Under the pieces are notes generated by a model. That model searched no databases, was not told the origin of the DNA, and worked only from the letters and a program-made list of their open reading frames with translations. This document shows, in pieces, positions 34,873-44,506 of a DNA stretch of 61,841 bases. The translations under genes were made by a program, and so were the position numbers. Location of the stretch: the NCBI GenBank assembly GCA_021778845.1, contig JAJYBU010000023.1:1-61841 (forward strand). Direction: 5' to 3'. This DNA comes from Acidobacteriota bacterium (GTDB lineage: Bacteria; Acidobacteriota; Terriglobia; Terriglobales; Acidobacteriaceae). Every line of letters begins with the position of its first letter. Positions within the stretch are counted from its first letter, which is position 1.

Positions 34873-35808
34873 CTAGTCCAAGAACCGGCTCGTGATTCCG
34901 CCATACGCGTCAATGCGGCGGTCGCGCAGGAATGGCCAATGCTGGCGCGTCACTTCGACCTCGCTGGCGTCGAGGTCGGCATATAAAATCTCTTCTCGAT
35001 CGTGGGATGCTTTGGCGAGAATTCTTCCGAAGGGGTCAGCGATAAAGCTGCCGCCCCAGAACTCCAAACCGCTGGCTGGCGTGTGATCGCCGGGGCCGCG
35101 CATCATCACGCCGTTGTGCAGTACGTCGCCGTGCTCATGGCCTACGCGATTGACGGCGCATACGAACACGCCGTTTGCTATCGCGTGCGCGCGCTGGATT
35201 GTCTGCCACGCGTCATACTGGCGCTCGCCAAACTCAGCTTTTTCGCTGGGGTGCCAACCGATCGCGGTAGGGAAGAACAGCGTCTCGGCACCCTTCAGCG
35301 CCGTAACGCGCGCGCCCTCGGGATACCACTGGTCCCAGCAGACCAGCGTGCCGATGTGCCCGGCGGAGGTCTTCTGCGCGAGGAAACCGAGGTCTCCGGG
35401 CGTGAAGTAAAACTTCTCATAGTAGAGCGGATCGTCGGGGATGTGCATCTTGCGATAGATTGACGCGATGTTGTCGGGCGCGGTCGATGCGTGGTCGAGA
35501 ATCGCCGCGGTATTGTGATAGAGGCCGGGGGCGCGTCGCTCAAAGAGGCTTGCGATCAGCACGAGTTTGTACTCGCGCACGACCTCGCTGAGGGCTGCGG
35601 TGGAAGGTCCGGGAATGGACTCGGCCGTTGCGAACAAGGCGTGATCTTCGCGCTGGCAAAAATACTGTGCACGAAATAACTCGGGCAGGCAGACCAGCTT
35701 CGCTCCAGCCTCGGCAGCATCGCGGATGCGTGCGACGGCCTTGGCTAGATTCGCTTCGGTAGAGGCTTCGCACGACATCTGGATCAGTGCAACGCGGGTA
35801 GTAGCCAT
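34873..35808 (-). CDS. aguB: N-carbamoylputrescine amidase
   Basis: Nitrilase-superfamily amidase that yields putrescine, CO2 and ammonia. The start at 35808 has a GGAGAAG site. The Glu-Lys-Cys triad is visible: E in LVCLPELFRAQYFCQ, K in SIYRKMHIPDDP, and C in GTLVCWDQWYPEGAR. LFFPTAIGWHP and the C-terminal RRIDAYGG are typical of plant and bacterial AguB/NLP1. Follows arginine decarboxylase and precedes aguA on the same strand. Confidence 0.95.
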   Translation of the reverse strand: MATTRVALIQMSCEASTEANLAKAVARIRDAAEAGAKLVCLPELFRAQYFCQREDHALFATAESIPGPSTAALSEVVREYKLVLIASLFERRAPGLYHNTAAILDHASTAPDNIASIYRKMHIPDDPLYYEKFYFTPGDLGFLAQKTSAGHIGTLVCWDQWYPEGARVTALKGAETLFFPTAIGWHPSEKAEFGERQYDAWQTIQRAHAIANGVFVCAVNRVGHEHGDVLHNGVMMRGPGDHTPASGLEFWGGSFIADPFGRILAKASHDREEILYADLDASEVEVTRQHWPFLRDRRIDAYGGITSRFLD

Positions 35809-35906
35809 AAAACTTCTCCGTCCTGCGAGGCCGATGGTTTCGTCCAAGCAAATGGCGCTGGAATCAGCCAGCGCCATGTCATCTCTTCGTATATTCTAGC
35901 CGCGAT

Positions 35907-36458
35907 CTACTCGTCATCGAAGAGCAAAATGGCCGCAGCGATCGTGGTGGTCCAATTTCCATTCTTCGCACCCACGGCCGATTGCGTTACGTTGGCGGTC
36001 CGCACAATTTTATTGGAGATGCGATAGATCTCCTTCTTCTCATCCCAGCTTTTATCCGGGTCGAAGTCCACATCGAGCGTGGTTGCGAGCATCTCTGCCG
36101 CCAACTCCTCTGCATAGTCGCCGGCCTGGTCTTCGGTTTCGCCGAAGCTGTGATGCTCGGAGAGGTAGCCATAAGTATTTTTGTCGGCCGGAATCGCCAC
36201 GCCGATGGAGCTCACGACGAGGCGGTGCGCCTCGCGCGTCGAGTTCTCGGCTACGACCGCAAACACGACCTCGCCGGGGTGGAGATGCGTCAGTCCCTCC
36301 TTGCGTGTGATCATCTTGCAGTTTGGGGGGAAGATCGACGATACCCGGACCAGGTTCTGCGCCGCGATTCCGGCGTCGCGCAGCGCCAACTCGAAGGATG
36401 TCAGCCGCTCCTTGTGCTTGCCAACACCCTTGGTTAAAAACAAACGTGTGGGGACCAT
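35907..36458 (-). CDS. pdaD: Pyruvoyl-dependent arginine decarboxylase
   Basis: Makes agmatine from arginine with a pyruvoyl cofactor formed by self-cleavage at a Ser. The cleavage region is [12 protein letters not shown], where the second Ser becomes pyruvate. 183 residues from [52 protein letters not shown] and the C-terminal [15 protein letters not shown] follow the family (archaeal and some bacterial PvlArgDC). It heads the aguB/DUF3455/aguA cluster, so arginine is converted to putrescine by three consecutive steps. Confidence 0.93.
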   Translation of the reverse strand: MVPTRLFLTKGVGKHKERLTSFELALRDAGIAAQNLVRVSSIFPPNCKMITRKEGLTHLHPGEVVFAVVAENSTREAHRLVVSSIGVAIPADKNTYGYLSEHHSFGETEDQAGDYAEELAAEMLATTLDVDFDPDKSWDEKKEIYRISNKIVRTANVTQSAVGAKNGNWTTTIAAAILLFDDE

Positions 36459-36795
36459 GTTTTTTCCCAATGTGGAAGTCCTTTCCGTCGATGACGCCGG
36501 GAGCGCGGGCCGGCATTTGCCAAGCCGCGTTTACCCCGCGAAATTATCATACGTCTTGGCCCAGGAAGGTGTGCTCTGGGCCAAGAGATACAGGCCTTTG
36601 AGCGATACCGGCTGCGGTCGTCGCTGATGTCGACTGGGAAAATCCTGGGGCAAGGCAATCCTTCCACGTCTTTATGAATTTTTAATGGCGACTTCTGCTA
36701 CTTTTAAGGGACGCCGCGAAATTTACCGGAATTATTGTTTTCGAAGCCTCAGCATCATATTAACCACGGCAGCTGGCTGCCTATGAAGGAGTGTC
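36459..36795. promoter_or_regulatory. Divergent promoter region between pdaD and glnA
   Basis: 337 bases without a gene. Toward glnA, TTGTTT (36735-36740) and TATTAA (36758-36763), 17 bases apart, are a candidate -35/-10 pair. An AAGGAG site (36786-36791) precedes the glnA start. No NtrC- or TnrA-like site is obvious to me. Confidence 0.4.
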
Positions 36796-38226
36796 ATGTC
36801 GACCGAATTTCGTAACTTTCTGGAATTGTCGTATGAGGAACTGGAAGAGCTCAACCTGCGGGCGAAGGAGCAGCGCCGGAATCGCGTCGCCGCCGATGTC
36901 ATCCAGGAAGAACGGCTGAAATACCTTGCCGACACTCCGGGCATCAAGGCCGTGACTGTGCTCTTCTCGGATCTTGAAGGCCGCCTGCACATGCTCGATT
37001 ACGACAAGAAATTTCTTGTCAAGAGCTACGACAATCTGACGTTCGACGGCTCCTCGATTCGCGGCTTCACGGCCCAGCGCGAGAGCGATCTGCGCCTGGC
37101 CCTGGACTGGAGCGCGTTCTACTGGGCTCCGGCCGATGTCTTCGGCTCCGGCAAGGTGCTGGTCTTCGGCGAGATCATCGACAAGAACGGCGGTCACTAC
37201 TCCGGGGATATGCGTGGGGTTCTGAAGGATTTTGCCAATCAGCAATTCGACAAGAACGGCTATACGCTTAATGCCGCCAACGAGATTGAGGGCTTCCTCT
37301 TCGACGGCATCGACGCGGAGCGCACCTTCCACCAGACCAACAAGTTCGAGTATGTCAACCAGGGCGGCTACTATCATTCTCTTCCGGGCGACCCGCTGCG
37401 TGAGTTCATCGACACCACCGCGGAGGTGCAGCGCGCTATGGGGTTCGAGAACGAGAAGGATCATCCCGAGGTTGCGCCTTCCCAGTTCGAGATCAACTAC
37501 TCTTACGGCGATGTGGTCGCGGCCGCCGATCAGATCCAGCTCTACAAGCTGATCTGCCGCCAGGTGGCCACGCAGATGGGCATGACCGCCAGCTTCCTGC
37601 CGAAGCCGGTTACGGGCGTCAATGGCTCGGGCATGCACACCAACGTGTCGATCTCCAAGGGCGGAAAGAATCTTTTCTGGGATCCGAAGGGCGAGGAGAA
37701 GACCTCCAAGCTTGGCTGGAGTTTCGTGGACAAGATCCTTACCCACGGCAACGACATCTGCCTGCTGCTCAACGCCAGCGTCAATGCGTATCGGCGTCTT
37801 GATCCGCACTTTGAGGCTCCGAACCAGATCAAGGCCTCAGCGGTCGATCGCGGCTCGATGATCCGCATTCCCATCGGCAACTCGAAGTCGGCGCGCGTCG
37901 AAGTGCGCTCCGTCGGCCCGGACGCCAATCCGTACATGGTGCTCTACTCGGTGTTCAAGACGGGGCTTGATGGCCAGACCTCGAAGATCAAGAACCTGCG
38001 CCAGGCTGAGCGGTATTTGCCCGACAATATCTACACGGCCCTCGAGAACTTCCGTGGCGCGCAGTGGACGGACGAGTTGCTGGGATCGGATGTGAAGGAG
38101 CGCTACGCCGACCTCAAGCAGGCCTCGGCTGACCGCTGCCCGCGTCTGCTGGGTACGGTGGTGAAGGCTAGCGAAGTCCAGTTCCACCACGATGTTTACA
38201 ACCAGCTCCTGTGGGGTCAGTTCTAA
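36796..38226 (+). CDS. glnA: Glutamine synthetase type I
   Basis: Main ammonia-assimilating enzyme, acting as a dodecamer. 476 residues. N-terminal beta-grasp domain (FSDLEGRLHMLDYDKKFL), the latch DGSSIRGF, metal-binding NAANEIEGFLFDG, NGSGMHTNVS nucleotide loop, and FEAPNQIKASAVDRGSMIRI. In place of the NLYDLP tyrosine adenylylation loop it has IKNLRQAERYLPDNIYTALE, so adenylyl-transferase control looks absent. Followed by a strong terminator. Confidence 0.94.
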   Translation: MSTEFRNFLELSYEELEELNLRAKEQRRNRVAADVIQEERLKYLADTPGIKAVTVLFSDLEGRLHMLDYDKKFLVKSYDNLTFDGSSIRGFTAQRESDLRLALDWSAFYWAPADVFGSGKVLVFGEIIDKNGGHYSGDMRGVLKDFANQQFDKNGYTLNAANEIEGFLFDGIDAERTFHQTNKFEYVNQGGYYHSLPGDPLREFIDTTAEVQRAMGFENEKDHPEVAPSQFEINYSYGDVVAAADQIQLYKLICRQVATQMGMTASFLPKPVTGVNGSGMHTNVSISKGGKNLFWDPKGEEKTSKLGWSFVDKILTHGNDICLLLNASVNAYRRLDPHFEAPNQIKASAVDRGSMIRIPIGNSKSARVEVRSVGPDANPYMVLYSVFKTGLDGQTSKIKNLRQAERYLPDNIYTALENFRGAQWTDELLGSDVKERYADLKQASADRCPRLLGTVVKASEVQFHHDVYNQLLWGQF

Positions 38227-38248
38227 CCAGCGCATGATGTGATGGAAT

Positions 38249-38280
38249 GCAAAACGCCTCGGATAACCGAGGCGTTTTGC
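38249..38280 (+). terminator. Rho-independent terminator after glnA
   Basis: A perfect 14-bp stem, GCAAAACGCCTCGG with CCGAGGCGTTTTGC, four-base loop ATAA, ends in a TTTTGC tract. It sits 22 bases past the glnA stop. Confidence 0.88.
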
Positions 38281-38441
38281 TTTGCGCGCCTGATCAGGAT
38301 CGGCGAATGCACTCACGGGAACTCTCGCCGGGATGTCCTCTGCTTCCGAGGCAATAAGCCGATCACCGCGCTTTTCGTGCGATAACCGCATAGAATGTTG
38401 GATTGATGTTGTTCGTGCGGAATATTATCAATGCGTGTTGA

Positions 38442-39416
<975 letters not shown>

Positions 39417-39437
39417 TTCCGCGGTATGGGATGCAGA

Positions 39438-39466
39438 GAAAAGCCCGCTCGATGAGCGGGCTTTTC
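39438..39466 (+). terminator. Rho-independent terminator after mdh
   Basis: GAAAAGCCCGCTC and GAGCGGGCTTTTC form a perfect 13-bp stem with loop GAT, 21 bases past the mdh stop. Confidence 0.88.
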
Positions 39467-39491
39467 GTATCTTCTGCTATCTGTTTGCGGC

Positions 39492-39605
39492 TGGAACCGA
39501 TTGCCACCAAGTGTAGTCGCCGGTTCAAGAAGCAGATTCCTCCGCTTTCCTACGGAATGACAACCATCAAAATGATTGCGACTACACCTGAAAGCGAACG
39601 GCTCT
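39492..39605. repeat. MITE-like ~115-bp inverted-end repeat, copy 1
   Basis: Ends GTGTAGTCGC (39511-39520) and GCGACTACAC (39578-39587) are complementary. The interior contains the REP core AGCAGATTCCTCCGCTTTCC, then TACGGAATGACAACCATCAA. It matches the element at 48837-48950 across most of its length. It abuts the 3' end of the minus-strand cyclophilin gene, whose stop lies at its edge. Confidence 0.8.
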
Positions 39606-40110
39606 AGCTGCGGTTGATCGTGACGCTCTCGAGGACGACCGGAGTCTTGGGCTGATCCATGGCTCCACGAGGCACGCGGCTGATCTTCTCGACGACGTCA
39701 TAACCTTCGATGACCTCGCCGAAGATGGTGTGCTTCCCGGTGAGCCAACTGGTGTCGGTGACGGTAATGAAGAACTGGCTGCCGTTGGTGTTGGGGCCGG
39801 CATTGGCCATGGCGAGCTTGCCGGGCTGCTTGAAGTTGTGGGGGCTGCCCTTGGTCTCGTCGGCGAACTTGTAGCCGGGGCCACCCATTCCGGTTCCTTC
39901 GGGATCGCCGCCCTGGATCATGAACTCCGGGATGACGCGATGAAAGATGGTGCCGTCGTAGAGCTTTGGGCCTTTCCTGGAGCGCGAATTCCACTCCTTG
40001 GTGCCCTCGGCCAGACCGATAAAGTTGGCGACCGTCTCCGGTGCATCGGCTTCAAAAAGCTTACATACGATCGTACCTTCAGAGGTCTTGAAGGTTGCGG
40101 TGGTTGGCAT
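39604..40110 (-). CDS. Cyclophilin-type peptidyl-prolyl isomerase (cytosolic)
   Basis: 168-residue cyclophilin without a signal peptide. Catalytic and substrate groove residues: TIFHRVIPEFMIQGGDPEGT, KLAMANAGPNTNGSQFFITV with the catalytic region, and WLTGKHTIFGEVIEGYDVVE. Catalyses cis-trans isomerisation of Xaa-Pro bonds. It starts MPTTATFKTSEGTIVCKLFE. A second, exported cyclophilin lies 417 bases upstream on the same strand. Confidence 0.94.
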   Translation of the reverse strand: MPTTATFKTSEGTIVCKLFEADAPETVANFIGLAEGTKEWNSRSRKGPKLYDGTIFHRVIPEFMIQGGDPEGTGMGGPGYKFADETKGSPHNFKQPGKLAMANAGPNTNGSQFFITVTDTSWLTGKHTIFGEVIEGYDVVEKISRVPRGAMDQPKTPVVLESVTINRS

Positions 40111-40526
40111 TGAATCTCCTTTTTCAGTGACGCTGTCTACTCATGTTGGATGCCAGTCAGCATCGAAAGTGGCACTCCGGCAGGGAAGAGCCGCGTAAAT
40201 GTTGGACGTGGACCGTGGGGTCAACGCGGTTGGCTTCAGCAAAGGGGAACAGGGAAATGTTCGGCTTGGCGAGTGCTATAGTTCTCGGGCGGAACCTTTA
40301 GCCTCAAACCGCGTGGGTAGTGCAACAGGCGAAAACACTCTTAGGCCTGACGTCTCCTGCTGGCGGCCGATGTTGCCGCAGGCGCGGTGTACAGCAAATC
40401 GTTGAATCTGAACTTCGTTTGAACCTCATTGATCATAGCCGATCAGGTGATGGAATATATTCGGCCCGCTCGGCTACGAACGTGCGGGTCAATTGGTATT
40501 CTAAACCGATTACCGCCCCGCATCGG
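40111..40526. other. Intergenic region without a recognised gene
   Basis: 416 bases between the two cyclophilin genes. Short open frames here (for example 40199-40405) have no ribosome site or family resemblance. No tRNA, SRP RNA, 6S RNA or clear terminator was seen. A modest hairpin, CCTGCTGGCGGC...GCCGCAGG, sits near 40358-40384. Confidence 0.4.
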
Positions 40527-41357
40527 CTAGTGGGACCGTTCCTTCAATTGCTGGTCTGAGGGTGTTCCTTGCGGTGCAGTCGAGGGTGCCGTGGAGCTTG
40601 GCGGTAAGGGCGGAAGGGGCTGCCCGACCGGTACGATCGTCACTTTATTCATCACCACCGGTGTGAACGGCTTGTCCTTCGCATCGCGGTCCACGAGGGC
40701 AATTCCGGTGACCATCAGGACGGTGTGAGGGTCGCACTGGCCGAAGATGGTGTAGTTGCCGTCGAGCTGGGGGGTGGCGACCTGGGTGATGAAGAACTGG
40801 CTGCCGTCGGTCCCGGACCCGGAGTTGGCCATGGCGAGCCGTCCCGGCACATCGAAGCGCAGCGTGGGGACGATCTCATCCGGTACGTAGTAGCCGGCAT
40901 CGCCCTCGCCGGTTCCGAGCCGGTCGCCGCCCTGGATCATGAAGCCGGGAATCACGCGGTGGAACGTCGTTCCGTCATAGAACGGCACGCCGGTTACCTT
41001 CTTCAAAGTGACCGGGTCGGTCCAGGCTTTGGTCCCCGTGGCGAGGCCGATAAAATTTTCGACCGTCAGCGGCGCTTCCTTGTCGAACAGCTTGCAGGTC
41101 AGACGTCCCATGGTCGTGTCGAAGACGACGGTGGGTCCGGTGGGCGATGGCGGCGCCACTTCATGGGCGATGGTCGATGGCGCGTCGGGGAGGGCATCCT
41201 GTTGGGGCTCAGGAGCCTGTGGGACGGCCGGGGCCGCAGTCGAGGGTGTCGCTGGGGGCGTCGGGTTGTCCGGCGGCGTCGATTGGGCGAAGGCTACGGA
41301 GGAGCAGAGAGCAAGCGTACAAATCAGGGCGTGGAGTGCTGCGGTCGGCGTCTTCAT
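40527..41357 (-). CDS. Exported cyclophilin-type peptidyl-prolyl isomerase
   Basis: Start at 41357 yields MKTPTAALHALICTLALCSS VAFAQ, a signal peptide. A Pro/Ala-rich linker of ~50 residues follows, then a cyclophilin domain (TTFHRVIPGFMIQGGDRLGT; RLAMANSGSGTDGSQFFITQ; DGNYTIFGQCDPHTVLMVTG) and a Pro/Ser-rich tail. It likely assists folding of outer-membrane or periplasmic proteins. Same strand as, and similar to, the cytosolic copy downstream, perhaps from an old duplication. Confidence 0.92.
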   Translation of the reverse strand: MKTPTAALHALICTLALCSSVAFAQSTPPDNPTPPATPSTAAPAVPQAPEPQQDALPDAPSTIAHEVAPPSPTGPTVVFDTTMGRLTCKLFDKEAPLTVENFIGLATGTKAWTDPVTLKKVTGVPFYDGTTFHRVIPGFMIQGGDRLGTGEGDAGYYVPDEIVPTLRFDVPGRLAMANSGSGTDGSQFFITQVATPQLDGNYTIFGQCDPHTVLMVTGIALVDRDAKDKPFTPVVMNKVTIVPVGQPLPPLPPSSTAPSTAPQGTPSDQQLKERSH

Positions 41358-41422
41358 TCGCCTTAAGGCTACTCCATCAAGGCCGAACGTCCAAGCCGGG
41401 GAGTGGAACCAGCGGCAGGGCC

Positions 41423-42625
41423 CTAACGCGGCATCTCTGAGGTTGCCAGACCGATCACCGAATCTGCCGCGCCGTAGTAGAGCAGCCACTGGCCCTGGAA
41501 GGCGACGAGCCCCTCCGCGAAGGTGGTTCCTGCGGCATACTGGCCGTTACGCTCGTAGGGCCACACGGGCGTCAGCACGGGGCGCTCTGTGCGCGCCAGA
41601 AGCTTTCCGGGGTCCGAGGCAGAGAATAGCGCTTCGCCCACCGAGTACGCTCCTGGGCGGATCGTCGGATCACGCGCAAGCGTCGCGTCCGAGGCCGGTG
41701 GGGCGTTGGCAGCTGCCGTCGCTGCGGGTACGTCCGTGGCCTGCGCGTTCTTCGCTTCGACGCTCCCGGCGAGCGAATTTTTGCCGTTGTAGATCAGGAC
41801 GATGCCCTTCTTGGTGAGCAACGGCGGCGGCCCTACTTCGGGGAATCCACTGTCGAAGTGTCCGGCGCGAGCGCTCATCACGACACGCGGCAGGCCGGTG
41901 GTCTGGTCCAGCACGGGCGTCCAGTGAATCAGGTCGGTCGACGTTGCGAGATGGATCTGGATCTCTCCCCAATACATCCAGTATTTGCCGTGGAGCTTTA
42001 CCGCCTGGACGCGTCCATTGTGTAGCTCGGTCAAGATCCCGGCCGACTTGTAGAGGAGCTTGTCGTAGCGGGCGTGGTCGGCACCCTGGAACGCAGGGCC
42101 CCACTTCGTCCAGTCCTTCAGGTTCTTCGAGGTGGCAATCCCGACGGTATATTGGCCGCGGTCTCTTGCCCACTGGGTGTAGGTCATGACGTAAGTGCCA
42201 TCGGGAGCGACGACGATGCGTGGGTCCTCCACGCCTCCGGGATACTCGTGGACCTTCTGGGGGTCGTTCTGCATGTAGAGTACGGGCGCGCCTTCTACAG
42301 TGAAGAAAAGGCCATCCTTGCTGGTCGCCAGCCCCAGGCGCGATGTGTGGTCCCCAATCTTTACGTCTCCAGAAGCATCTTCAGCGCGAAATACCACTGC
42401 CACCTCTCCATCCGGAGCAATGGTCGCGGCGGGATTGAAGGCGTGCAGTTCATCCCAGAGCGTCTTCTTCTGGGTGATCGGATCGGTGAAGTAGTAAAAC
42501 GGATTCGGCGCGATGACCGGGGCCTCCGATGGGCGAACAAAGGGACCGATGACCCAGGATTGCGCACAGAGCGTGTTCGCTGCGAGAATCCCGGCGGCAA
42601 GCAGAAGAGAGCGCACGATGTGCAT
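41423..42625 (-). CDS. Exported glycoside hydrolase family 130-like protein
   Basis: Start at 42625 gives a signal peptide (RSLLLAAGILAANTLCAQS). Five-bladed beta-propeller features of GH130/GH43: FNPAATIAPDGEVAVVFRAE, GLATSKDGLFFTVEGAPVLY, GVEDPRIVVAPDGTYVMTYT, GFPEVGPPPLLTKKGIVLIY and the final QWLLYYGAADSVIGLA. GH130 enzymes phosphorolyse or hydrolyse beta-mannosides; the exported location favours hydrolysis, but this is inference. An Ala-rich, low-complexity insert (ATDVPAATAAANAPPASDAT) at ~290-312 interrupts the propeller. Confidence 0.78.
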   Translation of the reverse strand: MHIVRSLLLAAGILAANTLCAQSWVIGPFVRPSEAPVIAPNPFYYFTDPITQKKTLWDELHAFNPAATIAPDGEVAVVFRAEDASGDVKIGDHTSRLGLATSKDGLFFTVEGAPVLYMQNDPQKVHEYPGGVEDPRIVVAPDGTYVMTYTQWARDRGQYTVGIATSKNLKDWTKWGPAFQGADHARYDKLLYKSAGILTELHNGRVQAVKLHGKYWMYWGEIQIHLATSTDLIHWTPVLDQTTGLPRVVMSARAGHFDSGFPEVGPPPLLTKKGIVLIYNGKNSLAGSVEAKNAQATDVPAATAAANAPPASDATLARDPTIRPGAYSVGEALFSASDPGKLLARTERPVLTPVWPYERNGQYAAGTTFAEGLVAFQGQWLLYYGAADSVIGLATSEMPR

Positions 42626-42757
42626 AGGAGTCCTGGGTGTAGAATGTGCCCGCATGTGGGCCGATCGGTAGATTCGAGCCTACAGCAACCTTGCCGTGGG
42701 CTCAAATACTTCAGACGACCTGATGAAAGCCGCACGGGCATAGCGGTATGGTCTGGT

Positions 42758-43915
42758 CTACGCCCTAGCGGCCACAGCCTGGACTTCGCCCATCACGCGC
42801 AGCAGATTTCCGCCCAGCAACTTGTCCAACTGCTGGGCACGATAGCCGCGCTCATAGAGTGCGGCCGTGATCTTGCCGAGGTCGGCGGCGCTCCGCAATC
42901 CCTCCGGGAGAATGGGGAAGCCGTCAAAGTCCGACCCCAGACCGACGTGGTCGATTCCAGCGACCTGCGTTACATGATCGATATGGTCGATGAGCGCGCT
43001 GAGTGGCGCGAGCGGCAGCGTGTGGCGCAGATGCTCTGCGTAGAAGGCACGATCGACGGTAAGGGGTATGTTGTACGGCACGGGCTCTCCGCGGTCCTCA
43101 AACGGCTTTGCCGCAGCGGCATAAAGAGGCTCGCGGGCCGCGCGTGTTGCCGCCCATCCCTCGCGCCAGTGCGTATCGATGAATGAAGGATAGAAGTTCA
43201 CCATCACCACGCCATTGTTGGTCGCAATGGCACGCAACTGGTCATCGGAAAGATTTCGCGGCGCATCGGTGAGCGCGCGGGCGCTGGAGTGGGAGGCAAT
43301 CAGCGGCGCGTGCGTGGTCTGGAGGACATCCCAGAATGTTGTGTCCGCGACGTGCGAGACGTCCACCATCATCCCCAGGCGATTCATCTCGCGCACCACG
43401 TCGCGGCCAAAGGGGGTGAGACCTCCGTGATGCACCACGGAGGCGGCATCGATATCGCCCGAGCTGTCGGCCCACTCATTGGTGTTCGACCAGGTCAGCG
43501 TCATATAGCGCACGCCCAGGCGGTGATACATGCGGAGCAAGCCAAGGTCGGCCTCGATGGAGTGCCCACCCTCAATGCCCAGCAGCACGCAGAAGACTCT
43601 GTCACGGTGCGCCTGCAGAATGTCCGCTGCCGAGAGGCCCAGTCGCATGGTGTCCGGATGCTTGCGCAACTGCTCGTACACGCCGTCGATCAGTTGCAGC
43701 GTGCGGTGGGCGTAGCGCCCGCTCCACTGTGTGGGCTCAACCCAGATGGCGAAGAACTCGGCAGCCAGGTTGCCTGCACGTGCGGTGTCGAGGTTGAGCA
43801 TTCCTGCGCCCAGCGCGTCGGTGAAGCTCCATCCTTCATCGACAAACCGCTGCGGCGTGTCCGCATGGCCATCGATGACCAGGGCATCTGCATGAATCGG
43901 CGCAGCATCGTTCAT
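42758..43915 (-). CDS. Membrane-type dipeptidase (peptidase M19)
   Basis: Zinc-dependent TIM-barrel dipeptidase of the renal dipeptidase family, 385 residues from MNDAAPIHADALVIDGHADT (or 391 from an ATG at 43933). Metal ligands: H/D of DGHADT, E in GIEGGHSIE, H in VSHVADTTFWD and the following SHS. Also IDHVGLGSDFDGF near the end. Hydrolyses dipeptides, often with D-residues. There is no signal peptide, so a cytosolic location is likely. Confidence 0.92.
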   Translation of the reverse strand: MNDAAPIHADALVIDGHADTPQRFVDEGWSFTDALGAGMLNLDTARAGNLAAEFFAIWVEPTQWSGRYAHRTLQLIDGVYEQLRKHPDTMRLGLSAADILQAHRDRVFCVLLGIEGGHSIEADLGLLRMYHRLGVRYMTLTWSNTNEWADSSGDIDAASVVHHGGLTPFGRDVVREMNRLGMMVDVSHVADTTFWDVLQTTHAPLIASHSSARALTDAPRNLSDDQLRAIATNNGVVMVNFYPSFIDTHWREGWAATRAAREPLYAAAAKPFEDRGEPVPYNIPLTVDRAFYAEHLRHTLPLAPLSALIDHIDHVTQVAGIDHVGLGSDFDGFPILPEGLRSAADLGKITAALYERGYRAQQLDKLLGGNLLRVMGEVQAVAARA

Positions 43916-44187
43916 CTTCGCAGCTTGGGCCATTGGGAACCTGGATCGCGTTTCCTTTGCACTGCCGTTGTACTTCGTCGGAGTCTTGATTGTAGCAACG
44001 CCTCGCCTCCGCGAATGACGTTGCTTCTGCTCGGATGAGTTGTTGGTGTTCTGGATGCGGCCGGCTTTGTCGTACTGCCGGGAGCCCCGGCCGAAGACCG
44101 CCTGAGCCCTAAGCCGGGGGCGTCCGAGACGATGTTTTCAGGCAACGCGGCTGCTTGTACCAGCTTCCTATTTGCAAGAGGTGCACC

Positions 44188-44391
44188 ATGGCAATTGGAT
44201 TGAATTCAACCAAGACCGCAGCTCGCCCCTCCCACGAAGCAATTGAAAACACGGATGGCAGGGCCGATGCGGCGGTAGAAACTGCGCAGCATCGCCTCGA
44301 CCGAGAAGCGATGGAGAGCGCCAAGCGTGCTCAGAACCGTATTCATGAGGACGAAGGGGTTATTCCGGGAACTTCGATCTTCACGAAGTAA
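44188..44391 (+). CDS. Small hydrophilic protein of unknown function (67 residues)
   Basis: The ATG at 44188 has an AGAGGTG site upstream. The product, MAIGLNSTKTAARPSHEAIE then an Ala/Glu/Arg-rich helix and an end GVIPGTSIFTK, is acidic and probably helical in its centre. Followed by a strong terminator. No family recognised. It stands alone between the dipeptidase and sdhB. Confidence 0.55.
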   Translation: MAIGLNSTKTAARPSHEAIENTDGRADAAVETAQHRLDREAMESAKRAQNRIHEDEGVIPGTSIFTK

Positions 44392-44435
44392 TCCGCCTTG
44401 CAAGCTCGTGAGTGAGGATTGCATGTGAACCCATA

Positions 44436-44470
44436 AGCGAAGAGCCTCGCTTGGCGCGAGGCTCTTCGCT
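44436..44470. terminator. Bidirectional Rho-independent terminator
   Basis: AGCGAAGAGCCTCGC and GCGAGGCTCTTCGCT form a perfect 15-bp stem with a five-base loop. It lies between the 67-residue gene (+) and the sdhB end (-), and could serve both. Confidence 0.85.
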
Positions 44471-44506
44471 GTTAATTCCTGCGCGTAAAGATGAAGCAGT
44501 GTGCCG

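Noticed and set aside
40111..40526. Possible small RNA gene (tRNA, SRP, 6S, RNase P)
   Set aside because: No cloverleaf or conserved core could be recognised; only a weak hairpin.
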